Assembly (NCBI GenBank): GCA_003164375.1
Contig: PLTE01000008.1
Location: 1,558 to 6,776, forward strand
Direction of reading: 5' to 3'
DNA from: Hyphomicrobiales bacterium
GTDB lineage: Bacteria > Pseudomonadota > Alphaproteobacteria > Rhizobiales > Xanthobacteraceae
DNA length: 5,219 bases
Shown here: piece by piece, positions 4,478-5,219 of the stretch
Numbering within the stretch: position 1 is the first letter of the stretch
Layout of the letters: every line of letters starts with the position of its first letter
Translations under genes and position numbers: made by a program
Notes under the pieces: generated by a model
The model's input: the letters and a program-made list of their open reading frames with translations, nothing else
What the model was told of the DNA's origin: nothing
The model's database searches: none

Positions 4478-5024
4478 GCGCCGCCTCCATCGCTTCGGCG
4501 ACGCGGGCGATCATGTCCGCTTTGCTCACATTCTTGCCGGGGCAGTCGTGATGATCGGCGACGCATTCCTTGTGAAAGCGGATCGTCTCCGGCGAGAGCC
4601 CGAGCGCGCGATGCAGCGACGCCAGCGCCGCGACCGTGTTGGCGCGAACCTTGGCGCCGTCGCCGCTGTCGAACGGCTCGGACGAATAGTCGCCGACCAT
4701 TTCGACGCCGATGCTCTCGTGATTGTAGCAGGAGGCGTGGACCCCATCGGCGCGAAGGTCGCAGGCGAGCCAAACAAAATCCGGCGCGACGAACAGATGC
4801 GGGCCGCTGTGCCAGCCGATGCCCTTGTAATAGGCGTTGAGGTTCTTGACGCGCTGGAGGCCATTCACCGGGCCGGCGCCAAAATGCGCCCATTGCGCCA
4901 GGTTCGGCTCGGCGCTGTTATGCAACACGACGTATTTCGGTCGCCAGGCCAGCCAATGCAGCGTTTTGACGTAGACGTCGAACGCCGCGGGAACAAAGCC
5001 GCGCGGCTCCGCGAGGAATGTCAT
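4470..5024 (-). CDS. N-acetylmuramoyl-L-alanine amidase (phage endolysin)
   Basis: This 184-residue protein should cleave the amide bond between N-acetylmuramic acid and L-alanine in peptidoglycan, releasing the phage at lysis. Hallmarks of the zinc amidase_2/PGRP fold (T7 lysozyme type) are visible: a strand ending in VVLHNSAEP (H35, first zinc ligand), GIGWHSGPHLFVAPD (residues 68-82), SIGVEMVGDY (104-113), and a C-terminal H151 plus C161 in DCPGK as the other ligands. T7 lysozyme carries its catalytic Lys two residues before the ligand Cys; here that place is His159. There is no signal peptide, so access to the wall would need a holin or similar. The ATG at 5024 is chosen because it forms ATGA with the upstream stop and has AAAGGA about 9 bases before it. 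An in-frame GTG at 5117 also has a good AGGAG but lies inside the upstream gene. The 3' end overlaps the next gene by 8 bases. Confidence 0.9.
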   Translation of the reverse strand: MTFLAEPRGFVPAAFDVYVKTLHWLAWRPKYVVLHNSAEPNLAQWAHFGAGPVNGLQRVKNLNAYYKGIGWHSGPHLFVAPDFVWLACDLRADGVHASCYNHESIGVEMVGDYSSEPFDSGDGAKVRANTVAALASLHRALGLSPETIRFHKECVADHHDCPGKNVSKADMIARVAEAMEAAHA

Positions 5025-5219
5025 GAGACCATCCTTTGATTTCGGGGGGAAGAGCGGGGAACGCCCGTTATTGTTGGAGCGCCGCCACCCGCGTAGACCT
5101 GATAAAAAACGCCCCACGAGTCTCCTTTCGCGCTAAAATATTTGCTTAGTATGGTTGTCCAACCGGACGGTGGGCTTGGGGCGGCAGAGGCTACGCCATA
5201 TTCAACTTCAAGAACAAGC
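5021..5219 (-). CDS. C-terminus of an upstream phage surface or tail-fibre-like protein (partial)
   Basis: An open reading frame enters from the right edge (first whole codon at 5218) and runs 65 codons to a TGA at 5021-5023. No start is in the window. The piece begins LVLEVEYGVASAAP, continues PPSGWTTILSKYFSAKG, then WGVFYQVYAGGGAPTITG, and ends in a polar tail. A Pro/Gly-Trp turn followed by alternating hydrophobic strands and an 'ITG' end resembles the small beta-sandwich modules at the ends of phage tail fibres and other surface proteins; that assignment is inference from pattern. The main support for a real gene is that its TGA overlaps the ATG of the amidase as ATGA, the usual translational coupling in phage operons. 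Position just upstream of the lysins fits a tail-end gene. The family is not firmly recognised. Confidence 0.6.
   Translation of the reverse strand, partial: LVLEVEYGVASAAPSPPSGWTTILSKYFSAKGDSWGVFYQVYAGGGAPTITGVPRSSPRNQRMVS

Noticed and set aside
4007..5039. Plus-strand frames opposite the two lysins
   Set aside because: They mirror the amidase and lysozyme-like genes, whose zinc-ligand and Glu motifs are clear on the minus strand.
5025..5117. GTG at 5117 with an AGGAG as the amidase start
   Set aside because: It lies inside the open frame of the upstream gene and adds 31 residues with no family match; the ATG at 5024 forms ATGA with the upstream stop and has its own AAAGGA.
5135..5161. Promoter-like TGGACA and TATTTT on the minus strand
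   Set aside because: The spacer is only 15 bases, the -10 match is weak, and the site is inside coding sequence of the upstream partial gene.

Overview
This window is GC-rich and reads as the late (lysis and accessory) end of a tailed phage or prophage from an alphaproteobacterium, most likely in the Rhizobiales. The outer-membrane protein has the N-terminus typical of that group: a signal peptide ending in AAD, a Pro/Ala-rich linker, then a SWTGLYFG-type first beta strand. Two peptidoglycan hydrolases and several tiny, tightly packed phage-type genes support the phage assignment. Every credible gene lies on the minus strand, so transcription runs from position 5219 down to 1. No integrase, repressor, tRNA, IS element or CRISPR array is visible, so integrated prophage and free phage cannot be told apart.

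Right-hand part (5219 to 3961): the window opens inside the last 65 codons of an upstream gene that looks like a tail-fibre or other surface protein. Its stop codon overlaps the start of a zinc amidase endolysin (ATGA). The amidase in turn overlaps by 8 bases a second predicted muralytic enzyme with a lysozyme-like Glu motif. A possible 15-codon ORF with its own Shine-Dalgarno sequence fills the space to the next gene.

Middle (3958 to 2061): a small protein with a zinc-knuckle-like cysteine cluster, in DNA of clearly lower GC, is followed by a secreted six-cysteine protein. After a perfect 20-base palindrome comes a 340-residue outer-membrane beta-barrel protein, closed by a strong intrinsic terminator. 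The secreted and outer-membrane genes look like a cell-envelope cargo (moron or lysogenic-conversion) block placed just after the lysins.

Left-hand part (2017 to 1): a conserved phage small protein, a 76-residue helical protein, a 29-codon ORF, a papain-like cysteine-protease-fold protein, a 75-residue protein, and the start of a small membrane protein that could be a holin and runs off the left edge. The 29-codon ORF and the 75-residue gene share an almost identical 32-base start region, a sign of local duplication or recombination. No gap between genes exceeds about 125 bases.
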